In this document: one piece after another, positions 16,081-22,916 of the stretch
Numbering within the stretch: position 1 is the first letter of the stretch
Layout of the letters: each line of letters starts with the position of its first letter
From: Borreliella mayonii
Lineage (GTDB): Bacteria; Spirochaetota; Spirochaetia; Borreliales; Borreliaceae
NCBI RefSeq assembly: GCF_001945665.1
Contig: NZ_CP015782.1
Location: 1 to 30,433 of the forward strand
Direction: 5' to 3'
Length of the DNA stretch: 30,433 nt
Program-made: the position numbers and the translations under genes
Notes under the pieces: model-generated
What the model saw: only the letters and a program-made list of their open reading frames with translations
Databases searched by the model: none
What the model was told of the DNA's origin: nothing

Positions 16081-16426
16081 AAGATTGCAGTGTCTACTAA
16101 TTGCTTTATTGCTATGTTGCACCACTATTGCTAACCTACCAGAAGAACCAAAACCGCCAATTATTCAAACACTAAAATCTTTAGCTAAATATGAAACACA
16201 ACTTTCAGAGTATGTTATGTACCTAGTAACATTTTTAGCTAAAACAAAAGTTAAAGTTAATGCCCCAAATTATCCAGAATATCCCTATCCAGACTTATCA
16301 ACACTAAAAGACGAACACTCCATAACTGCGGTAAGACATAATATCAACATATATTTAGAGTACATTAAAAAAACAAAACCAATAGCGGAAAAAGTCTATA
16401 ATCAATATTCCCAATTAAAAATGTAA
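16073..16426 (+). CDS. Small secreted or lipid-anchored protein of the bly group
   Basis: A 117-residue protein; I chose ATG 16073, with AGAGG (16063-16067) in front, over the GTG at 16067 that lies in that ribosome site. The N-terminus MLKRLQCLLIALLLCCTTIANL is a clear export signal. LLLC/LLCC could be a spirochaete lipobox, but a plain signal peptidase I cut after TIA is also possible. The mature part has a proline-rich section (PEEPKPP, NAPNYPEYPYPD) and helices. A spanin-like role in disrupting the outer membrane is conceivable given its place after the holin; this is speculation. Confidence 0.7.
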   Translation: MLKRLQCLLIALLLCCTTIANLPEEPKPPIIQTLKSLAKYETQLSEYVMYLVTFLAKTKVKVNAPNYPEYPYPDLSTLKDEHSITAVRHNINIYLEYIKKTKPIAEKVYNQYSQLKM

Positions 16427-16503
16427 ATTACAAAAAGGTTTTTTTTGCAAGAAATTCTATTTTATATATAAAAATCTCTAAAGCCAATTAATCTAAAATA
16501 GTT

Positions 16504-16509
16504 TATAAT
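16504..16509 (+). promoter_or_regulatory. -10 element before the first bdr gene
   Basis: A perfect TATAAT (16504-16509) lies 20 bases before the bdr start, inside an AT-rich 103-base gap after the bly group. No good -35 is present at 16-18 bases, so the promoter may be weak or depend on an activator. A T8 run (16439-16446) upstream has no convincing stem and is not called a terminator. Confidence 0.4.
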
Positions 16510-16529
16510 ATAGTTTAAGGGAAAATATT

Positions 16530-17084
16530 ATGGAAACATTGTCAACAAATATTGCGGGTGTAACTCAAGAACAAATATATAAAGAATTTCTTAGACTGGG
16601 TATGGAACAACTAATAGCTCAAGATTTATCTAAAAGATATTATCACAATGAGCTAACATATAGAGATTTAGAAAATTTAGAAAAACAATTTGATATAAAG
16701 TTTGATAATCTTATTTCTGAAATTTCTTACGTAGAAAAGAATTTACAAAAAGATATATCTAATTTAAATACTAAGATAGATTCAGTAGAAAAGAATTTAC
16801 AAAAGGACATATCTAATTTAGACGCCAAGATTGATGCCGTAGAGAAGAATTTAGACATTAAGATTGATACTGTAGAGAAGAATTTAAATGCCAAAATAGA
16901 TAGTGTTAAAAGCGAACTTAATGCTAAGATCGATAGTGTTAAAAATGAACTTACTGCTAAAATAGACAATGTAGAAAAGAATTTAATGTCTCTTATAGAA
17001 ATGCTTAAATGGGTATTGGGAATTATGGGAGCAATGTCTATCACAATGATAGCAGGGCTAATATTTGCTTTCATTTCTAAATAG
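16530..17084 (+). CDS. bdr: Bdr family inner-membrane repeat protein
   Basis: A 184-residue protein with AAGGGAAA upstream. It has three parts: an N-terminal domain (residues 1-65, ITQEQIYKEFLRLGMEQLIAQDLSKRYYHNELTYRDLENLEKQF-like), a central run of 11-residue repeats around the motif AKIDSVEKNL (about residues 68-153), predicted coiled coil, and a C-terminal membrane anchor (about residues 158-184, WVLGIMGAMSITMIAGLIFAFIS). This is the classic Bdr layout; function is unknown. It occupies the slot before mlp which in other cp32 plasmids holds rev or bdr. A second bdr in this plasmid (21994) is frameshifted, so this would be the only intact copy. Confidence 0.92.
   Translation: METLSTNIAGVTQEQIYKEFLRLGMEQLIAQDLSKRYYHNELTYRDLENLEKQFDIKFDNLISEISYVEKNLQKDISNLNTKIDSVEKNLQKDISNLDAKIDAVEKNLDIKIDTVEKNLNAKIDSVKSELNAKIDSVKNELTAKIDNVEKNLMSLIEMLKWVLGIMGAMSITMIAGLIFAFISK
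16729..16985 (+). repeat. Tandem imperfect 33-bp repeats in bdr
   Basis: The coding segment repeats GTAGA(A/G)AAGAATTTA and AA(G/A)AT(A/T/C)GA(T/C) blocks at 33-base steps, or 54 bases for the longer units that include AAAGA(T/C)ATATCTAATTTA. It encodes the KIDSVEKNL array. Such arrays change length by recombination; the same unit occurs in the second bdr (22137-22270). Confidence 0.75.
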
Positions 17085-17189
17085 CTACTACCTCACTTAA
17101 AGAATATCAATTCAAATAATAATTGTTTATCCAATATTTAGTATTAATAATTAATTTATTAAACATTATTAATAAAAAAAGGAGTAACA

Positions 17190-17615
17190 ATGAAAATTAT
17201 CAACATATTATTTTGTTTATTTTTGATCATACTAAACAGCTGTAATTCTAATGATACCAATACTAGCCAAATAAAAAGCCGGAAAAAGCGTGATCTAACC
17301 CAAAAAGAAGTAACACAAGAAAAACCAAAATCTAAAGAAAAACTGCTTAGAGAAAAGCTATCTGATGCTCAAAAAACACACCTTGATTGGTTAAAAACTG
17401 CATTAACTGATGCTGGAGAATTTGATAAATTCTTAGAAAATGATGAGGGCAAAATTAAATCAGCGATTGAACATATAAAAACTGAACTTGATAAATGTAC
17501 TGGAGAAAATGCTGAGCAAAAAAAGAACACCTTTAAACAGGTGGTTCAAGGCGCACTTAGCGGCGGTATAGATGGCTTTAAAGATAGTGCCAGTAGTGCC
17601 TGCAATGGTTCCTAA
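17190..17615 (+). CDS. mlp: Mlp family surface lipoprotein
   Basis: A 141-residue lipoprotein with AAAGGAGT upstream. The signal [18 protein letters not shown] ends in a spirochaete lipobox (LNSC, Cys18). The tether ([22 protein letters not shown]) is followed by the conserved Mlp core [27 protein letters not shown] and the tail [17 protein letters not shown]. Mlp (2.9-type multicopy lipoprotein) proteins are outer-surface proteins induced by temperature and host signals; their function is unsettled. It has its own gap upstream (105 bases, with TTGTTT and TAATAA hexamers as a poor promoter candidate) and a good terminator downstream. Confidence 0.95.
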   Translation: MKIINILFCLFLIILNSCNSNDTNTSQIKSRKKRDLTQKEVTQEKPKSKEKLLREKLSDAQKTHLDWLKTALTDAGEFDKFLENDEGKIKSAIEHIKTELDKCTGENAEQKKNTFKQVVQGALSGGIDGFKDSASSACNGS

Positions 17616-17623
17616 TAGCTAGC

Positions 17624-17644
17624 AGCCCCCTATTTGGGGCTTTT
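17624..17644 (+). terminator. Intrinsic terminator of mlp
   Basis: AGCCCC (17624-17629), loop CTATTT, GGGGCT (17636-17641), then TTTT ending at 17644. The G+C stem stands out in this AT-rich DNA. It is oriented for + strand transcription; on the - strand no T-run follows, so it would end mlp transcripts before they enter the convergent ERF-type gene. Confidence 0.85.
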
Positions 17645-17670
17645 AATATTGCTACACTGCAAATATATAA

Positions 17671-18597
17671 TTAAATTGCATTTCTTTTTTTTAACATGCA
17701 AAAGAATTTTAATACTTTTGTTTTATAAACATCCCGATTATCAGACATAAATACTTTAAGCTTATTTAGATCATCGAATCTATTAGTTTTATTGAAAGAT
17801 TCTTTTAGAATATTTACCCAATATTCTAAACTCTTAAGCTCGGCATTCTTTTCAAAAAGATCTTCTAAAGCATCATCATTATCAGTACATAATGCCCGAA
17901 TAAGAGCATTTATATTATTTTTTTCTTCACCTTCATTTGCCCAATTTTTTATATTAAACAGTGCGTCTCTAAAAATTTCATAGCAATAGGCCTTGCCAGA
18001 TTTAAAGTTTTTATTAAAGCTGTTTAGTTGATTTTTTTCTTGATTTATGTCCTTTTTTGTTCTTGTTTTTGATTAACACTAACTTGCTTGTTAGGTATAG
18101 AATTTTCGTTTTCATAATTATTGTAAATAGTAGCTGCATCAGTATCCATTTCACTTTCTACAGCAAGAGCTGCAACTAAAGCGTACCTTTTGAAATAAGT
18201 AATAGCTGAACCAACAAATTGTGGCAATGTATTTACGGTTTTAGCCCCATTTTCACTGTTGCATTGTAATTTTTGTAAGTATTGGTGTATCAAATGATTC
18301 TTTATACCTACCACTACTACTTGTGCTGTAGAATGTAGTTCTAATAACATGTAAAACTTGATCCTCTACAACTGTAAACGCTGGATATTGATCAAAACGA
18401 AGCTCTAAATTATGCTTCTTAATAACATTTTTAATTTCTCTAACTATTTCATTGAAATTCTGATACTTGTAACCATGCCCTTTGAGATTCTTATCAATCC
18501 CTGGTAAGTTCATAAATAGAGTGCGCATATTTTTTTCGAAGTCTATTTCTGCTTGAATATTTTCTTGTGGATTATTATTTTTTAAAAGATTTTCCAT
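17671..18597 (-). pseudogene. ERF-family single-strand annealing protein gene, broken by two frameshifts
   Basis: Read on the - strand from ATG 18597, the sequence MENLLKNNNPQENIQ... continues through ERF-like MRTLFMNLPGIDKNLKGHGYKYQNFNEIVREI to ESFDTPILTK, then hits TGA (lowest base 18253). The family sequence LQCNSENGAKTVNTLPQFVGSAITYFKRYALVAALAVESEMDTDAA continues in another frame to 18045, and the C-terminus (from KDINQEKNQLNSFNKNF to CMLKKRNAI) continues in the first frame to TAA at 17671. The breaks are one extra A in an A run near 18270 and one missing A in an A run near 18055, so they cancel. Restored, the protein is 308 residues, the expected size. ERF proteins anneal single strands in phage recombination. 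Either a real pseudogene or two homopolymer sequencing errors. Confidence 0.85.
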
Positions 18598-18733
18598 CTT
18601 TTTCCTCCATTAATTTGTATTAATAAATATAAGTATATAGCAAAAACTATTTTTGCCAACTTTTCTTACAAAAATTTTTGTAAGAAAGTGCGGGCTTAAC
18701 TAAATTCTCTTGTTAAAGAACTTAGTTAAGCCC
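18552..18733 (-). repeat. 182-bp inverted repeat, left arm
   Basis: Reverse complement of 22735-22916 with only a handful of mismatches in the outermost 45 bases and none that I see in the rest. It holds the first 46 coding bases of the ERF-type gene, its ribosome site, a shared leader dyad, a promoter (TTGGCA, 16 bases, TATACT), a 26-bp perfect palindrome (18662-18687, half site TTTCTTACAAAAA) and a stem of 12 pairs (GGGCTTAACTAA at the far end). Repeats of about this size flanking the replication genes are known in Borrelia circular plasmids. Confidence 0.9.
18632..18659 (-). promoter_or_regulatory. Promoter of the ERF-type gene
   Basis: On the - strand: TTGGCA (18659-18654), 16-base spacer ending in TAGTTTTTGCTA, TATACT (18637-18632). 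It is identical to the promoter in the right arm. The 26-bp palindrome ends two bases upstream of the -35, a suitable operator position. Confidence 0.6.
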
Positions 18734-18978
18734 ATATCTTTATTTCTTGTAAATTCAAATTAACGGTAGAAAAAATTAAGACATTTTACTACGCTATTTG
18801 TAGTATAATTCAACTTAGAATTAAAATCAATTTGTATTTTTACTAAATTACAAAAAGTATATTAATTTAACAAAATTAATAATTAAAAATTAATATTTTT
18901 TTTGAAAAGTATTTACTTTTAAATCAAAATTCTGCATTATAATAATTAATTATTAATACAAATTAATGGAGAAAAAAA
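18734..18978 (+). promoter_or_regulatory. AT-rich leader of the replication cassette, candidate promoter and origin-side region
   Basis: No gene is seen here. Two perfect TATAAT boxes (18804-18809 and 18938-18943) read toward the PF57 gene; the second has only a poor -35 (TTTACT, 18912-18917, 20 bases away). Bases 18801-18839 are nearly the reverse complement of 22488-22525, extending the inverted symmetry of the 182-bp arms inward. TATTAATACAAATTAATGGA (18951-18970), containing the dyad ATTAAT-ACAA-ATTAAT, is identical to the leader in both arms. Long A/T stretches make an origin plausible; no iterons are obvious. Confidence 0.5.
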
Positions 18979-20076
18979 ATGAAAGATGTTTCCCCAAACG
19001 TAAAAAGTCCAACTTGCCACAACAAACACCAACACAAATTAATATCTCTTACTTCAACACTAGATTTTCTAAACAAAAAAGATAAAAAATACACACAACA
19101 AAACATACTCTACTGCTTTAACGAAAATCTAAAAAGAAATGGTCTATCTCCCACTACACTAAGAACAATGCAAAATTATCTTTACAAATTAGAAAAAGTA
19201 TTAAAAGTTACAACTAATTATTACCAACACATGGGTGTAAATTGTGGAACTGAAATTTACTATAAGCTAAAGTATCCTAAAAAAGAATGTTACCAGAAAA
19301 TCAACAAGTACTTTAAAGAGCGAAAAAACTCTAGATTTAAATCTAGAGTTAATAACCATTTTAAAGACAATATTTCTAAAAATGGTAATGTAAATTCAGT
19401 GGGGTGTTTAAAGAATAAAAATAATATAAAAGAAGAAAGAAAAATTAACCAAATAGAAAAGTATCAAATAAGAAACTATTTCAATAAATGTAACTTTAAA
19501 ACTGAAAAAGCTCTTTCTATATTGAATTTAAATACTGATAAAGATACCAAGATTGAGGCAATGAAAATCTTAAAACAAAATGAAATTGCCCTAATAAAAC
19601 GTTTTAATATCAAAAAATTTTGCATTAAAGAAAAGCAAAACAAATTAAAGAACATTCTAAATAATACTCAAAAAGAATTAGAAAAAAATGGATACAATTC
19701 AGAACAATTAAAAATAAATTTCCAAAAAGTATACGAAAGTTACAAATTTAAGCCCCATTTTATTATTGAAAATCATAAATATAACGACTTAAGTAACATA
19801 AAACGCAAATTAGAAAAGTCAATTGAAAGAAAAAAAGAAAATTCTCAAAAAGATTATCAAAATTTAAAGGGAAATATTTTCAATATCCTTATTGAACAAC
19901 TAAAAAAAGAAACAAATATCAGAATTTTAAAGCCAATTATAAAAGAATATTTGAATAACCAAAAGAAAATAGAATACAATAAAGTATTTGGTATATATTA
20001 TCTTGAATTATTAGAAATAATAAAAAATGAAAAAAATTCTTTAACTGTAGAAGAATCTAACATAAAGGCAGTATAA
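18979..20076 (+). CDS. PF57-type plasmid replication protein (Borrelia OrfA family)
   Basis: A 365-residue, very basic protein with GGAGA upstream. The N-terminus contains LNKKDKKYTQQNILYCFNENLKRNGLSPTTLRTMQNYLYKLEKVLKVTTNYYQHMGVNCGTEIYYKLKYPKKECYQKINKYF, the hallmark of the Borrelia PF57/PF62 plasmid-maintenance family; the first part looks like a winged or helix-turn-helix DNA-binding unit. The C-terminal half is Lys/Asn-rich helix. In Borrelia plasmids this protein is the putative replication initiator. It heads a four-gene cassette (PF57, PF50, ParA, PF49) that determines maintenance and incompatibility. A 24-bp palindrome lies inside the gene (separate entry). Confidence 0.9.
   Translation: MKDVSPNVKSPTCHNKHQHKLISLTSTLDFLNKKDKKYTQQNILYCFNENLKRNGLSPTTLRTMQNYLYKLEKVLKVTTNYYQHMGVNCGTEIYYKLKYPKKECYQKINKYFKERKNSRFKSRVNNHFKDNISKNGNVNSVGCLKNKNNIKEERKINQIEKYQIRNYFNKCNFKTEKALSILNLNTDKDTKIEAMKILKQNEIALIKRFNIKKFCIKEKQNKLKNILNNTQKELEKNGYNSEQLKINFQKVYESYKFKPHFIIENHKYNDLSNIKRKLEKSIERKKENSQKDYQNLKGNIFNILIEQLKKETNIRILKPIIKEYLNNQKKIEYNKVFGIYYLELLEIIKNEKNSLTVEESNIKAV
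19327..19350 (+). repeat. 24-bp perfect palindrome inside the replication gene
   Basis: AACTCTAGATTT followed at once by its reverse complement, with no spacer. Four bases further on, ACCATTTT (19355-19362) and AAAATGGT (19379-19386) form another dyad. Two dyads within 60 bases of a presumed initiator gene could be an initiator binding site or origin element, or the first could be chance in coding DNA (it encodes NSRFKSRV). Confidence 0.7.
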
Positions 20077-20086
20077 GGATTTAAAT

Positions 20087-20653
20087 ATGGAAAATGCACC
20101 AGAACCTATTGAAACTGTAAAAAAAGGCAAATGTAAAGTTGAATGCCAAAACAAAGAACGCTTTATTTTAATTGAAAAAGGAAATGGTAAAGCAATGTAC
20201 CATACAAAAATAATGATGGACATTTACAAATTTGGAGTTTATGAGAAAAAACACGAATTTAGATTATCATTGAGGGCTTTATTTAATGGAGAAAGAATTG
20301 TTGAAGAAACTCACTTATACCCAATTAAAGAAGGAGATAAGTTTATTGGCATTTTTTATGGCTACAGAAAACCAATTAAAAAACCTTTAATAAAATATCA
20401 AATAAACGGAACTAGAAAAGCATATGCATTAGCAAGAGCATATTATATGGAATTTAGATTTAAAACCGGAAGTGTCTTTTGTTATTTCAAGGGATTATAT
20501 CGATTGTTAGATAAAAAAAGAACAAATAATCACTACAACAAAGTTTTATTTAGTATGTTTACGGATTTAGAACAACAAGTATATAAATTTTATGGGAAAA
20601 AATACCCGGAACAAGGACCACTAATAAAATGGATAATAAAAAACCTAAAATAA
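20087..20653 (+). CDS. PF50-type plasmid maintenance protein (DUF226)
   Basis: A 188-residue protein starting 10 bases after PF57, with AAGGAT upstream. It contains the family segments KGKCKVECQNKERFILIEKGNGKAMYHTKIMMDIYKFG and FNGERIVEETHLYPIKEGDKFIGIFYGYRKPIKKPL, and a C-terminal YGKKYPEQGPLIKWIIKNLK. It lies between the initiator and ParA genes in all Borrelia cassettes of this kind. The exact role is unsettled; it contributes to plasmid stability. It overlaps the parA start by 25 bases, so translation is coupled. Confidence 0.9.
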   Translation: MENAPEPIETVKKGKCKVECQNKERFILIEKGNGKAMYHTKIMMDIYKFGVYEKKHEFRLSLRALFNGERIVEETHLYPIKEGDKFIGIFYGYRKPIKKPLIKYQINGTRKAYALARAYYMEFRFKTGSVFCYFKGLYRLLDKKRTNNHYNKVLFSMFTDLEQQVYKFYGKKYPEQGPLIKWIIKNLK

Positions 20654-21369
20654 TAACAATAGCGTCAATCAAGGGTGGTGTTGGTAAAAGTACAAGTGCA
20701 ATAATTTTGGCAACGCTATTATCAAAAGACAATAAAGTACTTTTAATTGATATGGATACACAGGCTTCAGTTACTAGTTATTTTTATAAAACATTAGTAG
20801 AAAGTGAATTTGATTTACTTGAAAAAAATATATATGAAGTTTTAAAAGGAAATCAATTGATAAATGATGCAATTATCAATGTTGATCATAATTTTGATTT
20901 GTTGCCAAGCTATTTAAGCTTGCACACTTTTAGTGAAGAACCCTTGCCTTATAAGGAACATAGGTTAAAGGATAGCTTTAAATATTTAAAATTTAAATAT
21001 AATTTTATTATACTTGATACTAATCCCCATTTAGATTCTACGTTATCCAATGCTTTAGTTGTTAGTAAACATGTTATAGTTCCAATGACTGCAGAAAAGT
21101 GGACTATTGAGAGTTTGCAACTATTAGAGTTTTTTACGGATAAATTAAAGTTGAAACCCAAAGTATTTTTATTTGTAACAAAATTTAAAAAAAATAAAAC
21201 TCATAAAGATTTATTAGAAATGTTGCAAAAAAAAGAAAAGTTTTTGGGGATAATATCAGAACGTGAGGATTTAAATAGGAGAATAGCAAAAAATGATAGA
21301 TTTGATTTAGATAAAGATTATATAAAGGAGTATGTAAACGTTTTAAATAATTTTATTTTAAAAATATGA
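20629..21369 (+). CDS. parA: ParA partition ATPase (PF32)
   Basis: A 246-residue ParA/MinD-type ATPase. Motifs: deviant Walker A KGGVGKST (residues 15-22), Walker A' LLIDMDTQAS (38-47), and Walker B FIILDTNP (126-133, Asp130). The family segregates plasmid copies by moving along the nucleoid under control of a partner bound at a centromere site. The partner here is likely the PF49 or PF50 product. PF32 sequence is the usual marker of Borrelia plasmid type, so a comparison of this protein would name the cp32 subtype. No ParB-type gene of classical form is present in the window. Confidence 0.95.
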   Translation: MDNKKPKIITIASIKGGVGKSTSAIILATLLSKDNKVLLIDMDTQASVTSYFYKTLVESEFDLLEKNIYEVLKGNQLINDAIINVDHNFDLLPSYLSLHTFSEEPLPYKEHRLKDSFKYLKFKYNFIILDTNPHLDSTLSNALVVSKHVIVPMTAEKWTIESLQLLEFFTDKLKLKPKVFLFVTKFKKNKTHKDLLEMLQKKEKFLGIISEREDLNRRIAKNDRFDLDKDYIKEYVNVLNNFILKI

Positions 21370-21423
21370 AATTTGTCCGATAGTTGGATGAATTTTTTTA
21401 ACAAAAAAGATAGGAGATTAATT

Positions 21424-21981
21424 ATGGACGTGGGAATAAAAATAAACGATAGGGTAATATCAAAAAAGGAATTAAAAAAGGAATTAAGCAATAAAGATGA
21501 AATAATAAAGCATTATAATTTATTGAAGGAGCGCTTGAAATCTAATTTTCAAAAAGAAATCTATAATAAGATAGAGAGTATGAAAATTTTAAAAGAAATA
21601 AAAGATAATGAATACTATAAACTTGATGGTTATAAAAGTTTTGATGCTTTTATAAAAGATTATAAGTTAGCCAAAAGTCAAACTTATGAATATTTGAAGA
21701 TAGCATCAGCTATAGAAAATGGCGTAATAGAAGAACTTTTTTTATTAAAAAATGGAATTAAAGAAACTATAATCTTTTTAAGAAATAGTAATTCAGATAC
21801 GGTTAAAAAATCAAAACAAAATCCAATAAAACCTTTAAGATTTCAACTTAAAAGCAAAGAAAGTTATGATTTTTACAAAAGTAATGCTAAATTCACGGGA
21901 TTTTTATTAGATGAACTTTTTGAAAGTCAAAAAGACTTGATTAATAAATTCTTAAGAAGATATAAGCAATTAAAAGGATAG
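21424..21981 (+). CDS. PF49-type partition/maintenance protein
   Basis: A 185-residue protein. I prefer ATG 21424, with TAGGAG (21411-21416) seven bases upstream; a longer frame back to TTG 21373 would add 17 residues and lacks a ribosome site. The sequence MDVGIKINDRVISKKELKKELSNKDEIIKHYNLLKERLKSNFQKEIYNKIE is helical; the centre DNEYYKLDGYKSFDAFIKDYKLAKSQTYEYLKIASAIENG looks like a helix-turn-helix. This is the fourth gene of the cassette and probably binds DNA as the partner or regulator of ParA. The role is inferred from place and the motif. Confidence 0.88.
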   Translation: MDVGIKINDRVISKKELKKELSNKDEIIKHYNLLKERLKSNFQKEIYNKIESMKILKEIKDNEYYKLDGYKSFDAFIKDYKLAKSQTYEYLKIASAIENGVIEELFLLKNGIKETIIFLRNSNSDTVKKSKQNPIKPLRFQLKSKESYDFYKSNAKFTGFLLDELFESQKDLINKFLRRYKQLKG

Positions 21982-21993
21982 TAAAGGTATTTT

Positions 21994-22388
21994 ATGACTA
22001 ATTTAGCGTACAGAACATATAACATAGAAAGTATAAAAAAGGAGTTTTAAAGATAGGATTTAGTGAAGAGGCAATAGATTTTGTTTTGATTCATAATGAA
22101 AATTACAATTTTGAGGTTTTAAAAGAAAAATTGATTAATGTAGAGAAAAATTTAAATCTAAAAATAGATTTTGTAGAAAAGAGTTTAAATGCCAAAATAG
22201 ATAATGTAAATAATAAAGTAGATTATATTAAAAATGAACTTATTGTCAAGATAGATAGTGTAGAAAAAGGGTTAAACGAAAAACTTAATACAGGAAATAG
22301 GCTGATACATTTTATGATATTAACAGCAACAATTCTAGGCTCAGTTTTAAATGCCCTATTTATGAGATATTTACAATATATCAAATAA
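21994..22388 (+). pseudogene. bdr: Second bdr gene with a one-base deletion
   Basis: ATG 21994 encodes MTNLAYRTYNIESIKKEF, the usual Bdr start, then TAA. Shifting frame by one at the T run 22045-22048 (T4; T5 would restore it) gives LKIGFSEEAIDFVLIHNENYNFEVLKEKL, then a short array of KID.VEK.L repeats and a C-terminal membrane anchor (FMILTATILGSVLNALFMRYL), ending at 22388. Restored length is 131 residues. The repeat array is shorter than in the first bdr. A downstream TTG (22086) could allow a 100-residue product with the anchor but without the N-terminal part. It lies 12 bases after PF49. It may be phase-variable, decayed or a sequencing error. Confidence 0.8.
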
Positions 22389-22734
22389 TGATGTAATGCA
22401 TAATTTGCTTTTTTCAAATAGTTTATTATCAATTAGAGCTTGTTTAAGCTTTTAAATAAAGGAATTTAAATAGGTTTTTATTTTAACAAATACGAATTGA
22501 TTTTAATTCTAAATTAGACTATACTCAATTGTTGAAAAGCTTTTAAAAAATAATTTTAATAAGTGAATTCGGTTAAACCCCAGACTTTTTAAGTTCTTAT
22601 ACAAGAGAATTTAATAAAGCTTTTATTAATTATAATAATTTCTGTAAAAAGTTAGTAAAAATAGTTTTTGTTATATATATATGTATGTGTATAGCTAAAA
22701 AAGTATATTGCTATCAAAAAAATCCAATTAAGTT
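22389..22734 (+). other. Gene-free AT-rich region with a degenerate third copy of the repeat arm
   Basis: No ORF of note. From about 22565 to 22683 the sequence resembles the right arm that follows it: AAGTTCTTATACAAGAGAATT corresponds to its AAGTTCTTTAACAAAAGAATT, and GTTAGTAAAAATAGTTTTTG to its GTTGGCAAAAATAGTTTTTG. The central palindrome is lost. A relic promoter (TTAGTA, TATATA) remains. Bases 22488-22525 mirror 18801-18839. AGCTTGTTTAAGCTTTT (22437-22453) could be a weak terminator behind bdr. With 18734-18978 this is the likeliest place for an origin or partition site. Confidence 0.5.
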
Positions 22735-22916
22735 GGGTTTAGCTAAGTTCTTTAACAAAAGAATTTAGATAAACCCGCACTTTCTTACAAAAATTTTTGT
22801 AAGAAAAGTTGGCAAAAATAGTTTTTGCTATATACTTATATTTATTAATACAAATTAATGGAGGAAAAAGATGGAAAATCTTTTAAAAAATAATAATCCA
22901 CAAGAAAATATTCAAG
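22735..22916 (+). repeat. 182-bp inverted repeat, right arm
   Basis: Inverted copy of 18552-18733. It contains GGGTTTAGCTAA and TTAGATAAACCC at its outer end, where the left arm has GGGCTTAACTAA and TTAGTTAAGCCC: the C-G pair at the fourth position is replaced by T-A on both strands of the stem, a compensating change, with one unpaired position at the eighth. A 26-bp perfect palindrome lies at 22781-22806. The arm ends after 46 coding bases of the exonuclease gene, so both arms drive genes outward from the replication cassette. Confidence 0.9.
22809..22836 (+). promoter_or_regulatory. Promoter of the exonuclease gene
   Basis: TTGGCA (22809-22814), 16-base spacer ending in TAGTTTTTGCTA, TATACT (22831-22836). 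The 26-bp palindrome ends two bases before the -35, and the dyad ATTAAT-ACAA-ATTAAT (22844-22859) lies just after the expected start site; either could be an operator. Confidence 0.6.

Noticed and set aside
16729..16985. CRISPR array
   Set aside because: The regular repeats are in frame, encode the Bdr KIDSVEKNL units, have no variable spacers and no cas genes are present.
17792..17983. 63-residue + strand ORF
   Set aside because: It is antisense to the C-terminal part of the ERF-type gene, whose - strand reading matches the family; it has no ribosome site.
22437..22453. Terminator behind the second bdr gene
   Set aside because: Only a five-pair stem (AGCTT/AAGCT) with a short T-run; mentioned as weak only within the gap entry.
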